Numbered from the stretch's first letter, positions 31,847 to 42,211 are shown. The stretch is DNA of 64,000 nt from Candidozyma auris (GCF_003013715.1 NC_072814.1:62001-126000); one strand, 5' to 3'. Numbers and translations are program-made. The notes: generated from the letters alone by a model not told the origin.

Positions 31847-32611
31847 ATGTCGTCTCATGATAAGTTTATTTTATATTGGCTTGACGAGTCTCGAGCACAC
31901 AGGATCTTGTGGCTTCTCGAGCTACTCGAGCTCGACTACGACGTTGATGTCTACCTACGCCACCCAGAGACATGGAGAGGGCCCCCTGAATTGTTTCATG
32001 TGCACCCATTGGGTAAAGCGCCGATTCTTGAGATTAAGTTTGCTGATGGCAGACCAGACCTTCAATTGGCTGAGTCGGGCTTGATTATACAATATCTTTT
32101 GAAGCACTATGACCCTCATCGCAAGTTCCTGCCGAAAGGAGAGAGAGAACAGATCAAAATGGATTACTACCTTCATTACGCCGAGGGCACGCTTGAAGCC
32201 ATATTGATGTCGATGTTAATCAACTCCACTGCCAAGCGTGTGGCTCCATTCGGCATGAGAACGCTTGCGAAAGTATACTCTAGGGGAGTCAACAACGGTT
32301 ACTACATTCACGAATACCATCTTAATTTGCGTTACTTAGAGAATCAGCTCCGCAATGAAGGTACAGGTTACTTTGTTGGCGGCAAGTTGACCGGCGCAGA
32401 TATAATTTTGAGTTTCCCCATCTATGAGAACTTGTTTGATAACGAGGCCGGTGTCAAGGAATGTGCGGACGAGACTGACCTCTTCAAGAAATACCCCAAT
32501 CTAGCCGCCTGGTGTGACAAGATCAAAAATAACCCAGCCTACATGCGTATAACTGAGATGATGAGGAACAAGGTTGACGAGATGTATGCCATGAAGAAGA
32601 AGAGAAAGTGA
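31847..32611 (+). CDS. Glutathione S-transferase, GTT1-like
   Basis: The 254-residue protein has an N-terminal thioredoxin-like domain (ILYWLDESRAHRILWLLELL, HPLGKAPILEI, LAESGLIIQYLLKHYDP) and an all-helical C-terminal domain with GGKLTGADIILSFPIYENLF. It resembles S. cerevisiae Gtt1, an ER-associated GST, and ends in a Lys/Arg-rich tail (KKKRK). It probably conjugates or reduces with glutathione during stress. ATATAAG at about 31777 may be its TATA element. It has no intron, unlike its paralogue at 44590-45359, although the sequences align without a gap at the intron position. It converges on the dioxygenase gene 96 bp downstream. Confidence 0.88.
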   Translation: MSSHDKFILYWLDESRAHRILWLLELLELDYDVDVYLRHPETWRGPPELFHVHPLGKAPILEIKFADGRPDLQLAESGLIIQYLLKHYDPHRKFLPKGEREQIKMDYYLHYAEGTLEAILMSMLINSTAKRVAPFGMRTLAKVYSRGVNNGYYIHEYHLNLRYLENQLRNEGTGYFVGGKLTGADIILSFPIYENLFDNEAGVKECADETDLFKKYPNLAAWCDKIKNNPAYMRITEMMRNKVDEMYAMKKKRK

Positions 32612-32646
32612 TAGATACATGATTGCTGATAATTAAGGTGTGTAAC

Positions 32647-32676
32647 GGTTCAAATACTAAAGGTTCAAATACTAAT
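32647..32676. repeat. 15-bp tandem repeat in an intergenic gap
   Basis: GGTTCAAATACTAA(A/T) occurs twice head to tail between the convergent GST and dioxygenase genes. It is probably a simple local duplication. Confidence 0.9.
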
Positions 32677-32707
32677 ATTCACCATAATCTCACTCAGTAG
32701 AAACAAG

Positions 32708-33958
32708 CTAGTCCAAAGACAAACCCAAAGCTTCTCTCTGGGACTTGGAATTTGGATCGAAAAATGGAACCTCTGCCAAAGAAGTCACTCTAGTACCATG
32801 TCTAGGTTCCAATCCTTCGTGGTCCCAAACAGCGTTATGCTGGGAGATTCTGTTATCCCAGATAGCAGAGGTCCCCTTTCCATTTTCGGAGGCCCAGTTG
32901 AACCTTACTTGGATGTCCAAGTTCTTCTCAAAGATAGAGAATAAGTATTCCAAAATAAGCTTGGACTCTGCTTCTTGCAATCCCACTATGCGGACAGTCA
33001 TAGACCTGTTAACGAACAAAGACTTCCAACCAGTGGCAGGGTGAGTCCTCACAATTGGGTGCTCCCTCTCAATGTGCTTTGGTCCGTTCAAAGGATTCTC
33101 TCTGTCGATATAACGATGGGCTGAACGGTAAATTGCAGTCTTTCCATCCAAGAACTTTTGAAAGGCTGGTGACAACTTGTCATAAGCGGCGTAGCCAGAC
33201 GCCCAGAGAGTATCACCACCAACAGCAGGAATAGTATCGTTGTGCAAATGAGTGATACCAGCTGGCTGAAACTCATGCACCAAGTCAGTGTGCCATTGTC
33301 CGTTGCCCTTGGTGTTGTCCTTGAAAGTCAAGGGGAGGCCAAAGAACTCCTTGGCGTAGTCTTGCCAGATAACTGTGATCCCTGCAAGGCTCTTACCATC
33401 CTTAGTGTCTGGGACTCTTGGAACCTGTGCGTGAACCTCTACTTGACCCCAGTAGTGGCCGAGCTCCAATTGCTTCTGTGGAGACAAATCTTGATTTTTG
33501 AAAAACACAACAACTCTTTCAGCAACCAAAAGAGCTAACTCGTCTTTCTGCTGGTCAGTGAGGTCTGACAATTGCAAGCCAATGATCTCGGTACCAATGT
33601 GCTTCGTCAAGTTTCTCACCTCCTTTGCAGCACCAAACAAAGCTTTCTTTTCAGGATCGGCGTTCTTAGCACGTTCAATGTAAGGGTATTCCTCGTTTCT
33701 GATAGCATGGGCTTCGTCAACAAACTTTGGAATGTCCTTCTCTTCCGGCACCTTTGGGTAACCTTTGGACAAGTCGATGTTATACTTCTCAAGTCTCTTG
33801 CGAGCAGGCTCAGGAAGCTTTTCAACCCACGAAGCTTGAGAACCAAATCTGGTTTTCTTGATAAAGTTTTTGGCGCCAACTGGCTTGAGGCTGGCCAATT
33901 TGAGAGCTGTTTCCTCGATCTCTGCTTGAGTGCTGGTAGTATCAACCGCTGGTGACAT
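32708..33958 (-). CDS. Fe(II)/2-oxoglutarate sulfonate dioxygenase, JLP1/TauD-like
   Basis: The 416-residue TauD/TfdA-family enzyme is expected to oxidise sulfonates (taurine, isethionate and similar) to release sulfite as a sulfur source. The facial triad begins with His223-x-Asp225 in QWHTDLVHEFQPAG, and the distal His and the 2-oxoglutarate Arg lie in NAVWDHEGLEPRHGTRV. Other family landmarks are HIGTEIIGLQL, VVVFFKNQDLSP and YRSAHRYIDR. The length matches Jlp1 (412). The exact substrate cannot be read from sequence. Yeasts often carry several paralogues, so I give no symbol. A TATA box lies about 50 nt upstream. Confidence 0.9.
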   Translation of the reverse strand: MSPAVDTTSTQAEIEETALKLASLKPVGAKNFIKKTRFGSQASWVEKLPEPARKRLEKYNIDLSKGYPKVPEEKDIPKFVDEAHAIRNEEYPYIERAKNADPEKKALFGAAKEVRNLTKHIGTEIIGLQLSDLTDQQKDELALLVAERVVVFFKNQDLSPQKQLELGHYWGQVEVHAQVPRVPDTKDGKSLAGITVIWQDYAKEFFGLPLTFKDNTKGNGQWHTDLVHEFQPAGITHLHNDTIPAVGGDTLWASGYAAYDKLSPAFQKFLDGKTAIYRSAHRYIDRENPLNGPKHIEREHPIVRTHPATGWKSLFVNRSMTVRIVGLQEAESKLILEYLFSIFEKNLDIQVRFNWASENGKGTSAIWDNRISQHNAVWDHEGLEPRHGTRVTSLAEVPFFDPNSKSQREALGLSLD

Positions 33959-34006
33959 TGCAGTGTGATGATTGAAGATATACCGGGATCAATAGGCTTG
34001 AAGCCG

Positions 34007-34020
34007 CCATTTATATAGGC
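34007..34020 (-). promoter_or_regulatory. TATA box of the sulfonate dioxygenase gene
   Basis: GCCTATATAAATGG on the minus strand is about 50 nt before the ATG at 33958. Confidence 0.6.
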
Positions 34021-34311
34021 AAGCTGTCATAAAGTTGACTATATTATGTGAACCACACCTGGGTGCGAATTTTGCAACCACACTTATTAAGCCTCGTGCG
34101 CACTCTAAGTTACCTAGGTTTGCAAATTGTGGCATTAGGGATCCCCTCGTCAGAACATTTAGAGTATTAGTAATCATAAGCGGAATTGCAGGCGGTTATA
34201 ACCGAGATAAGCGAGCTTTGCCCGATGCCAAAATCCCGTCGGACACAATTGGGTCCCGTCCGTTCTATGATGGGTTGTTTCGATATGCAAATTTAGAGGT
34301 AAAGATCCTTT

Positions 34312-35664
34312 TCAGTAAACAGATGATAAGTCACCTGCTTCGTAATCAATCCAAGTGGCCATACAATTTTGGTCGTAATCGCTATTGTGGTCCGAGAATT
34401 CGCCAACTGTGCACCCTCGTGTTGTAGGGGTGTTAGGGCAATGAACGTATGGCGTGTGATGATAGCCAATATCCCTGAACCAATGAATTTTACGCCGATC
34501 GGCAAAAAGAGCCAACCCTAGAGAATGCACAGGAGCATCCCCCCACCTTTCATAAAAAAACTTTCCGGTAGAGTCCAAATAATTAAACCAGTTAGTGTAT
34601 GCTTCGCCGCGATAGAAATCCATGTCTGCAATTTCGAAGTTGGACCAGAAATGACATGTCGAGTAGCCATTGGCTACCCTAGCCTTCTTTGGATTTTGTT
34701 GATTTTCAGTGATCCATTGGAAGGCGCCATTTTCACTAACGTACTTGTAATTGTCGTCTTGATTGAGAAATGCTAGTGTTTCTGGAAATAGGGTCTCAAT
34801 ACTCTCATCAATGTCATATAAATTTATCGTGAAGCCATATATCTTTCCTGTACCCTCCAAGTACTTAAAAACATCATAATTGACGTCAGTGAAGAACTTC
34901 ACGCTAGGCTCCAAGCGCCAGTAGTATTTATATTTCTGCAATTCAGGAAGATTATAGAATTTTCCCGAGTAGAATCGACACATATGATGATATGAAGCTT
35001 TCTTCGCGTAGGCAACATTTAATTTCTCGAGTCGGTCCATAGCTTCATTCTCACGAGCTTCATCCACAAAGTCTGGCTTCTTCCACACCTCAGCCGGAAC
35101 TTGCACAAACGTCATTGGAGCATCGGTGTATTTTTTTATCCTTTCTTTGAAGCGTTCAGTGAATGGCTCGTCGTTCAAAAACATGTATGGGTACTTAAAC
35201 TTACTGTTGAACTTTGATTCGAAAGACTTGATTGCAGATCCAATTTTGGCCGCTTCATTATTTCTCACCAACGATATGATTGTCGCGTTGGCATGTTGAT
35301 ATGAATCCAAATCGGTAGGAGGCCGGATTGACTCTATATCGAAGTCCTTAGGCTCTTTGATCTCCTGAGCCATCACCTCCTTGTACCTTGCATTGTTCTG
35401 CTTTAAGATGTCTTCGGGAGAGCCCTTTTTTCCCTTCAAATTGAGAAAAGTAAACTTAACATTGCCCTTTTCTAGAACATAAGGTACCTTCAGGGAAAAG
35501 TGCTTAGCAGCATCTAGCTGCTTGAGAAAGTCAGAGAGGTTCTCGCGTACATCTTCTCCAGAATGCACCACGATAAGACTAGTGATTGCGATCAACAAAA
35601 CCAAAGGTAGGAGCACACGAACCACCAGCCTTGGAAGCTTGAATGAGACCAACGAGATAAGCAT
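34312..35664 (-). CDS. Alpha-1,2-mannosyltransferase, GT15 (KRE2/MNT1/KTR) family
   Basis: The 450-residue type II Golgi protein has a short cytosolic tail, a signal anchor at about residues 12-34 (RLVVRVLLPLVLLIAITSL), a stem region, and the GT15 catalytic domain with ANATIISLVRN, the YKYYWRLEP motif near the acceptor site, NGYSTCHFWSNFEIADMDFY, and ERWGDAPVHSLGLALFADR. It adds mannose in O- or N-linked cell-wall mannan. Which KRE2/KTR member it is cannot be settled by eye. The ATG at 35664 is just before the signal anchor. Confidence 0.93.
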   Translation of the reverse strand: MLISLVSFKLPRLVVRVLLPLVLLIAITSLIVVHSGEDVRENLSDFLKQLDAAKHFSLKVPYVLEKGNVKFTFLNLKGKKGSPEDILKQNNARYKEVMAQEIKEPKDFDIESIRPPTDLDSYQHANATIISLVRNNEAAKIGSAIKSFESKFNSKFKYPYMFLNDEPFTERFKERIKKYTDAPMTFVQVPAEVWKKPDFVDEARENEAMDRLEKLNVAYAKKASYHHMCRFYSGKFYNLPELQKYKYYWRLEPSVKFFTDVNYDVFKYLEGTGKIYGFTINLYDIDESIETLFPETLAFLNQDDNYKYVSENGAFQWITENQQNPKKARVANGYSTCHFWSNFEIADMDFYRGEAYTNWFNYLDSTGKFFYERWGDAPVHSLGLALFADRRKIHWFRDIGYHHTPYVHCPNTPTTRGCTVGEFSDHNSDYDQNCMATWIDYEAGDLSSVY

Positions 35665-35900
35665 CGGTGGCTTTCAAATCTAGTATCTAGCGAGTTTCGA
35701 TTGAAATGCTGAAGAACCTGACACTGCCCTGAACTGTCTACAGGAAATCAGTGGGCTTTGTTCGAGGCCGCAAGCTTGAGCGCGTAGCATGGTACTAGTG
35801 TTCAGGTTGCAAAAGGAAAAAGTGCGAATACGAGTATGGGTCCAACGGAAGCATTATTTATTAGATCATAATATCGACACGAACTAAAAATTTAGAAAAA

Positions 35901-38210
35901 TCAAAAGTCATATTTGGTTTGTGGAGGGATTTTCTTCGAGAGGTGTGGACAACCCTTGGCGTCACAGCCCTTTTTGGCCACAGTGGTACCCCACCATTTG
36001 TAGTTCTTAGAACCTCCAGTGTATACCACACAGAAGTATATCAAAATAGCGGCAATGGCGACTCCCGAGTCGAGTGCGATGGAGCTGACCAAGTTGTACT
36101 TTCTCCACCATGAGGTGTATCTTCTGTGAATGAAGTAGTTGAAAATAGCCGCAGTGACAAACCAGGTGGAGAAGTTGTAACCGGTAACACCTGGAATCAT
36201 GGCAGCACCACCAAAGAACAAGATAGGGTCAAATCTCCTCACCCAAGTATTAGGTCTGAACTTGCACCAGAAAAAGTGGGCAATTGGAACAAGAGCGCCA
36301 ACGAGGAAGAACCACAACACCCAGCCGTATCTGCCGCCAGGGACAAAGATCTCACTGCCAAACAAGCCCCACATGGTGTGACTGTTAAAGGATGTCTTTT
36401 GCTTTCTGCAGACCATATTGTTTTTGGCGTTGTCTGTGCAAATATCGTTAATGTGGTGCAACAAGTATCCAGTGACGGATGGAGAAACGAGAGACGCCCA
36501 AATACCAGAACATGCAAGTAAGAACATGACATTCTTTGGAGGAATTCTCATGTAGTGAGCCATTTTAGCACCCTGGGCCATGTGCATGGCGTGCTGGATG
36601 ATACTGAAACCGAAAGTGTAGAAGTAAAGCAAATTGTAAGCATTTCCCTTGTACCAATTAGCACTGACAATCTCAAAGAAAGAGGCCAAGGAAATGTTTG
36701 TGTTGGCTCTGGCTTCAAGAAGAGAAAGAGGAACGAACATAATAGTACCAATCAAGACAGAGACAAAGTATCCACCAGCGTCGATTGGGGAGTCGTCCCA
36801 ACCCTCAGAGAAGGCAAAACCAAGACCTAGACTGATCACCAAAAAGACAAGATAAATCCACTTTGGGAACTCCTTGTACTGTCTAACAGCCTTGTTAAAA
36901 ATATCGTCCTGTTTGCCTCTGTTTGCCCATGGGCCCCAAATCTCAGATGGGAACTTCAAAATGGTATGAGTGACAAGTGCAGCAAAGACAGCAATACCGA
37001 GAGCCAAACTCATCAAGAAGGCAACAGGCATGAACGCTTGTGAGTACTCATCAAATTTTGCTTTGTCAAGGTTCCAGTCGCTGTCGACAATTCTGGTAAA
37101 GTTGTACTGCTTACCGTTCTTGTCAAACACACTGTTACTCATGATAGGCATGTGAGCAGTCTCCCAATGGTTCTGATAGTAGAGACCTGGCATGACAATC
37201 CATATCCAAAAGACAAATGAGAAGAACATCGAGGCAACAGCGAAGAAAGGAGTAGTCAATGGGTTGTTGATCGAGGTGATTTGAGTCCAGTCCAAAGTGA
37301 ATGGGAAAAGACCAAGACCCGTCTTGACACCAAACACTTGGGAGAGAGCAGCGCTGTCTGGTCTAATCCAACTGATCCAAGCACCAATGTTGGAGAAGAA
37401 TGGGAAGATCAAGTCGGGGAACCAGTAGTAAACAAAGGAGCAAAGAAACACGATGATAAAGAAGATCCAACGAGGCATCTTCCATCCGTGAACAACTGGA
37501 TTATCCCTGGAGTAAATGGACTTGAACAAAGCGATGTTAGAAAGCACACCGGGCCAAACCCGCTCAGCAGGAGTGGTGATGATATCTCTGCAGAGACCAA
37601 CGAGAGACACGGAGTGAAGATAGCATGTAATGTTGAAAAGAATCTGACGAGGGATACCGATGTTTTTCTTGAAAAACTTTGTGTCCTCAATAACCAAGTT
37701 ATTCACTAAACCAGCACTGATAACCACATTACAGAACACGAAAATACACGTGTGTTCTTTATAATTAAATGGGCCCGGATTTAAGCTGAAAGAAAGTCCA
37801 AAAGGTAGCGGAACTGTCCACTGAGGAATGATCATATACCACAATCTACCAATGGGCCAGGCAATGACCTGGATCACCACCACACCGATTCCGATAGTGG
37901 GGAAACGCATATTGAAGAAGGAGTCAACACCGGCAACAAATGCAGCAAGACAGATAGCCATCACCCACATTCTCAAGGTCAAACTGGGCAAATGAGCATC
38001 ATCGTCCATTAAAATGGCCATAATATCACCCTGGTTAAACTTAAAGCCATCGTCAGTGGTCAAACGCTCTTTGGACTCAACAGCGGCCAAGGCGTGGTCC
38101 TTGATGCCATCCCCCTTCTCAGAGCCGTATTCTTGACTTGAGTGGTTAGACTGGCTCTCGGCAACTTCCTTGTTGCTAAGGCTCTCTTCGTCTTGAAACC
38201 GCTGAGACAT
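35901..38210 (-). CDS. Oligopeptide transporter, OPT family
   Basis: The 769-residue polytopic membrane protein of the OPT superfamily imports small peptides, possibly including glutathione, with protons. Typical segments are FGLSFSLNPGPFNYKEHTC, IFSRDNPVVHGWKMPRW-like sequence, TSINNPLTTPFF, NSVFDKNGKQYN and the C-terminal FRPNTWVRRFDPILFFGG. The N-terminal 70 residues are Ser/Glu/Lys-rich and cytosolic. The start is the ATG at 38210 (MSQRFQDEES). A longer frame would begin at TTG. TATATAAATT lies about 55-65 nt upstream. Substrate preference is not readable. CTG-clade yeasts carry several OPT paralogues. Confidence 0.93.
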   Translation of the reverse strand: MSQRFQDEESLSNKEVAESQSNHSSQEYGSEKGDGIKDHALAAVESKERLTTDDGFKFNQGDIMAILMDDDAHLPSLTLRMWVMAICLAAFVAGVDSFFNMRFPTIGIGVVVIQVIAWPIGRLWYMIIPQWTVPLPFGLSFSLNPGPFNYKEHTCIFVFCNVVISAGLVNNLVIEDTKFFKKNIGIPRQILFNITCYLHSVSLVGLCRDIITTPAERVWPGVLSNIALFKSIYSRDNPVVHGWKMPRWIFFIIVFLCSFVYYWFPDLIFPFFSNIGAWISWIRPDSAALSQVFGVKTGLGLFPFTLDWTQITSINNPLTTPFFAVASMFFSFVFWIWIVMPGLYYQNHWETAHMPIMSNSVFDKNGKQYNFTRIVDSDWNLDKAKFDEYSQAFMPVAFLMSLALGIAVFAALVTHTILKFPSEIWGPWANRGKQDDIFNKAVRQYKEFPKWIYLVFLVISLGLGFAFSEGWDDSPIDAGGYFVSVLIGTIMFVPLSLLEARANTNISLASFFEIVSANWYKGNAYNLLYFYTFGFSIIQHAMHMAQGAKMAHYMRIPPKNVMFLLACSGIWASLVSPSVTGYLLHHINDICTDNAKNNMVCRKQKTSFNSHTMWGLFGSEIFVPGGRYGWVLWFFLVGALVPIAHFFWCKFRPNTWVRRFDPILFFGGAAMIPGVTGYNFSTWFVTAAIFNYFIHRRYTSWWRKYNLVSSIALDSGVAIAAILIYFCVVYTGGSKNYKWWGTTVAKKGCDAKGCPHLSKKIPPQTKYDF

Positions 38211-38262
38211 TGTAGGAAGTGTGTTGAACAAATTTTTGAAATCAAATTGAGGATTTTCGTAC

Positions 38263-38273
38263 GAATTTATATA
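38263..38273 (-). promoter_or_regulatory. TATA box of the OPT gene
   Basis: The minus strand reads TATATAAATTC here, about 55-65 nt upstream of the ATG at 38210. Confidence 0.55.
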
Positions 38274-39243
38274 CGAAGGTGGAGGTGAGCCTCATGAAAC
38301 TTGAAGGGACGCTAGGTCCGCTTTTCGGGTATTCTTTTAAAGCATTTGCCAATTGCATTTCCGTACGGGGGGCTGCAAGTAATTCACTATTTCACCGCTG
38401 CACTTTATGCATGGATTGTGAAGTTACCACCCTGTGTCTCTTCCCATTTTGCATAGTCTATGCAATAATTGACAACGCTTCCTGTCGTTAGTCATCATTT
38501 TGAAGAAGGAGTTGTTCACACAAAGCTACGAAAGTGCCAAAGTATCCGCCAGTGCTGCTAACGGGTGCAGCAGTGACATGTAGTTGCCGATGACAACTGC
38601 ATGTAAGGCGTGCTAAGTGAGATGACGGGTTCTTTGTTCAATTTTCAGCCTGCGGCAACCATTTACTGATCTGATCAGATTACCTATTTTTTAAAGTTTC
38701 ACAAAAGAAACAAAGAAAAAGGAGAAGTGACGAAGAATAAAAAAAAAAGTAACGATGCCACACTGAAGTATATACGGCACTGTCACCGTCAATGAGCACC
38801 AAGTTCTCTTTTACTTTTTCAAAAAAATCGTAAGGATAGCAAGGTACATTTTTGTCAATGGGATTAGAACAATAATTATCCCCGGGGGCCACCACTTGTC
38901 TCTCTGTATGCAACCCTGACAGATACTTTTTGGGTTCTTAAAACGGGTCAACAATTGGAGATGCAGGGAAAGCAACCAACTAGCAAATGGCGTTTCAGTA
39001 TGCAAAGTTTAGCAAGCGGATTTGCATCAAGAGGTGACAAGCGGTGTTGCAAAGTCTCGGCTGTATTTCGATCATTTATAATTCCTCATGGAGTGTTGAT
39101 TTCATCCAGGTATTCCATCCAATCTGTTGAAATTTTTCATTTCATAAGTCTCGTATTTCCTGCCATTTCTTACTTTGCCGCCACCAGGGCAATTCCGGGC
39201 GCTCCATCGTTGTGGACGTATGCAATGCACCCTGACAAAGTGT
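38274..39243. other. Gene-free stretch upstream of the OPT gene
   Basis: About 1 kb. It contains the OPT promoter. Open frames here are short and start mostly at non-ATG codons. I see no gene. Confidence 0.45.
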
Positions 39244-39516
39244 ATGCCAGAGACATCGGATTCCACTGGTGGTTTTACCGAAGACGCTTTTTCGGCTACG
39301 CACGCCGCTCCTGTCAGACAGCGTCTCAAGCGTCTCGCCTCAGCTAAGCCTGCCGTCGATGCATGGAACAGTCTTCCAAAATATTTGATAGTTTCCCTGC
39401 TATTACTGACTGTATTAATTAATCGGCATTCTTTGAAAAATGCCGACATCAAGCTGTCACCTTGGACGCATTCTGGTGTCTGCCTTCTTGGCAAACGCCA
39501 TACATCTACTGTGTGA
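39244..39516 (+). CDS. Possible small single-pass membrane protein
   Basis: The 90-codon ATG frame (MPETSDSTGGFTEDAF) has reasonable codon choice and one hydrophobic segment, PKYLIVSLLLLTVLI, after a basic stretch (RQRLKRLASAK). An adjacent frame continues with another hydrophobic stretch, LGRILVSAFLANAIHLL, ending at about 39560, so an indel may have split a slightly longer protein. I do not recognise it. Chance cannot be excluded. Confidence 0.25.
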   Translation: MPETSDSTGGFTEDAFSATHAAPVRQRLKRLASAKPAVDAWNSLPKYLIVSLLLLTVLINRHSLKNADIKLSPWTHSGVCLLGKRHTSTV

Positions 39517-39564
39517 AAAACTCGCATTCTGGTGGGATTCTGGCGCTTACCTGAAGAGGTAAGG

Positions 39565-40075
39565 TTGACTTTCTTGGCGATGCCATTGTGTAAAGAGCTG
39601 TCACTGTCAATGTCAATGTCAAATGATAGAGTGTGAAAAATTTGCTCTCATTGCATTGTCCAGGGCTCCAAGCTTGCTTCACTTTCTACATGAGCAAAGG
39701 CAGTTATAATGCCAGTCAGCTTACGTGGGAGGGCTCGGAATGCCGAAGGAAATCGCGCACTGCAAAGCACTATCTGATCGATCAATCCCGCATTTCCGTT
39801 ATTTTGCTTTTTGTCCTCTTGTATGCTGTTTTGTACCCTGAGCTTCTTATTGGCTGCCGTTGAAGAAATAACCTCACGGGCATGATTCCGGAACTCAATT
39901 TTCGTGTTGCATACTCAGTAATAGGCGACAGTCGTATGAGATATGGCCGAATTTGGCAGCCCCTGACTCTCAACGTGCGGGTTTAGGGGTATACCACATC
40001 CTCTTAAAAGGTACTGTTTGTTGGCTCTCTGGCTAGCCGAGATCACTTGTCTAATATGGGTTGGAGCTGCCTCTG
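39565..40075. other. Intergenic stretch before MSD1
   Basis: About 0.5 kb. A short TGTCAA tandem repeat lies near 39600-39620. Otherwise I see nothing in it. Confidence 0.4.
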
Positions 40076-42211
40076 ATGCAAAGTGTACTGCATCTGGGGA
40101 ATTCTACTTGTTCCTCAGCTTCGCAGAAACAAACCACTCGAAGATCTATATACATGTTTCTCAAGCAGAGCTCACGCGATCGGCTTCGGCATTGGACCAG
40201 ATGTTTGGGATCAAGCACCGAGAAGATCAAACTCCCGCCAAAGGAGCCGACGTTAGCCAAATTCTCGTTTCCTTCGGCCACCCATAATGTGCGTGATTTG
40301 CTCACCAGCGGTGAAAGTTGGACCCACTGTCCCATCACATTGCATGGCCATCTCCATAGGAAGCCTAGAAAATTAGGAAAGCGTACATTTGCTGAGCTAA
40401 GGGATACCAACGGTGACATTATCCAGCTCCATTTTGCTTCAGAGTGGACGGGGCAAGAGCACATGGAATGCATCCGTAGGTCTGGTGTTGAGGACGCCTT
40501 GGTTGTGAACGGCATCTTGCGTAGAAAGGTCAATAAGAATGAGGACGATTCACCCGAGTACGAGCTTTCTGTTTCTGAGATGCAATTGTTGAACAACGGT
40601 GGTGTTGACGCCGCCCAGTTAGACTCATTGAAGCACTCGAGCCCGTCAACAATCCCGCCAAAGTTTCGCTATTTGCAATTGCGTACCCCCTTCTACCAGA
40701 ACGCCTTGCGTACTAGGTCACAAGCGTCACATGTGACGAGGAAAGTCCTTATAGAGAACCATCATTTTACTGAGATTGAGACCCCAGCTTTGTTCAAATC
40801 TACACCGGAGGGCGCTAGGGAGTTTTTGGTGCCCACGAGATCTCCAGATCGCTTTTACGCATTGCCACAATCCCCGCAGCAGTACAAGCAAATGCTAATG
40901 AGTTCAGGATTCTCGAGATATTTTCAGATTGCTCGTTGTTTTAGAGACGAGGATCTAAGGGCCGATAGACAGCCCGAGTTCACCCAGGTTGATTTGGAAA
41001 TGGCCTACATAAACAACAGTAAAAAGGTTCATGCTGTGATTGATGACGTGATAGAAACAGTCTGGCGAGAAGTTGCTAAGAAGCCGGTCTACAAAGTTGA
41101 TGCCACCGGTCATATCGTTCCGGTGAAGGCGAACCGTCGCCGGGAAAGCGATCCTGCCTTCAACAAACTAACCTACCAGGAGGCACTATCAAAATATGGT
41201 ATCGACAAACCAGATTTGCGTTCAGCGCTCACAATCATTGACCTTTCGGAGTATTTTAAACCGTTAAACGAAGCTGACCATTTTGGTGTTGTTGAGGCTT
41301 GCGTGTTGAAGCAAGCTTTTGATCCTGGCAACAAATATAAAGTTAGTCACAATCTAACCGACAAAGAAGCGTATCCTCGCCGAAGACCTATAATTTTACC
41401 CATCCAAACGGAGGACGAGGCCTTGAATTGGTGGAAGCCTTTCGTTGAAAAGGGTATTTTGAAGACGACTGATGCGTTCTCTCAAGTAAAGGTCCTCAAG
41501 GCACTCAACTTGGAGCATGGTGATATCCTTGCTTTTGCGACTAGAGCTCAACTCTCTTATGAGAATCCTACTCCACTTGGAAGGTTTCGTCAACTTGCCA
41601 TAGAGCAATTTCCAGGAAGATGGAATCGCCCTCTTAAGCCAAGTAACTTAGAGGAATTGACGACTGAATACGATCCAAAAGATATTGTTGTTGGTTCATG
41701 GGTAGTGGACTTCCCTCTCTTTAGTCCAGTCGACATAACAGAAAGCGCAAGCGAGCCATTCCCTAAATACGACTTCAAGAGATGGGAGTCAACACATCAT
41801 CCTTTTACAATGGCGAAACCAGAAGATTATGAACTTCTCGAGCTGAACATTGCGCAAGTCAGAGGTGAGCACTATGATCTTGTCATCAATGGTGTGGAGG
41901 TTGGAGGTGGTTCCAGGAGAATTCACGATCCAGAATTGCAAAAATACGTTTTTGAAGCGATCCTTAACATTCAGAATCACGACCAACTTTTTGGTCATTT
42001 ACTCAAAGCACTCAGCATGGGATGCCCTCCTCACGCTGGCATTGCATTGGGCTTTGATAGACTTTGTGCCATGTTGGTAGGGACGTCAAGCATCCGTGAT
42101 GTCATTGCGTTTCCTAAAAACCAATCTGGTTCTGATCCCGTTGTGGAGAGCCCTACCAGTGTGAGTAGCGCTGTCCTCAACGAATACTATATAGACAAAT
42201 TATACCTGTAA
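40076..42211 (+). CDS. MSD1: Aspartyl-tRNA synthetase, mitochondrial
   Basis: This class IIb synthetase charges mitochondrial tRNA-Asp. It has an OB-fold anticodon domain (ITLHGHLHRKPRKLGKRTFAELRDTNGDIIQLH), motif 2 FRDEDLRADRQPEFTQVDLEM, ETPALFKSTPEGAREFLVPTR before it, and motif 3 GIALGFDRLCAML, with HHPFTMAKPEDY and GGGSRRIHDPELQKYVFEAI in between. From the ATG at 40076 it has 711 residues. A second ATG at 40151 (MFLKQSSRDRLRHW) would give 686 and a good Arg-rich presequence, closer to the 658 residues of S. cerevisiae. I cannot decide between them. It converges on NOP9 with 48 bp between stops. Confidence 0.95.
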   Translation: MQSVLHLGNSTCSSASQKQTTRRSIYMFLKQSSRDRLRHWTRCLGSSTEKIKLPPKEPTLAKFSFPSATHNVRDLLTSGESWTHCPITLHGHLHRKPRKLGKRTFAELRDTNGDIIQLHFASEWTGQEHMECIRRSGVEDALVVNGILRRKVNKNEDDSPEYELSVSEMQLLNNGGVDAAQLDSLKHSSPSTIPPKFRYLQLRTPFYQNALRTRSQASHVTRKVLIENHHFTEIETPALFKSTPEGAREFLVPTRSPDRFYALPQSPQQYKQMLMSSGFSRYFQIARCFRDEDLRADRQPEFTQVDLEMAYINNSKKVHAVIDDVIETVWREVAKKPVYKVDATGHIVPVKANRRRESDPAFNKLTYQEALSKYGIDKPDLRSALTIIDLSEYFKPLNEADHFGVVEACVLKQAFDPGNKYKVSHNLTDKEAYPRRRPIILPIQTEDEALNWWKPFVEKGILKTTDAFSQVKVLKALNLEHGDILAFATRAQLSYENPTPLGRFRQLAIEQFPGRWNRPLKPSNLEELTTEYDPKDIVVGSWVVDFPLFSPVDITESASEPFPKYDFKRWESTHHPFTMAKPEDYELLELNIAQVRGEHYDLVINGVEVGGGSRRIHDPELQKYVFEAILNIQNHDQLFGHLLKALSMGCPPHAGIALGFDRLCAMLVGTSSIRDVIAFPKNQSGSDPVVESPTSVSSAVLNEYYIDKLYL

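Noticed and set aside
39102..39527. 141-codon minus-strand frame opposite the small membrane ORF
   Set aside because: It overlaps a better candidate on the plus strand and has no recognisable feature.
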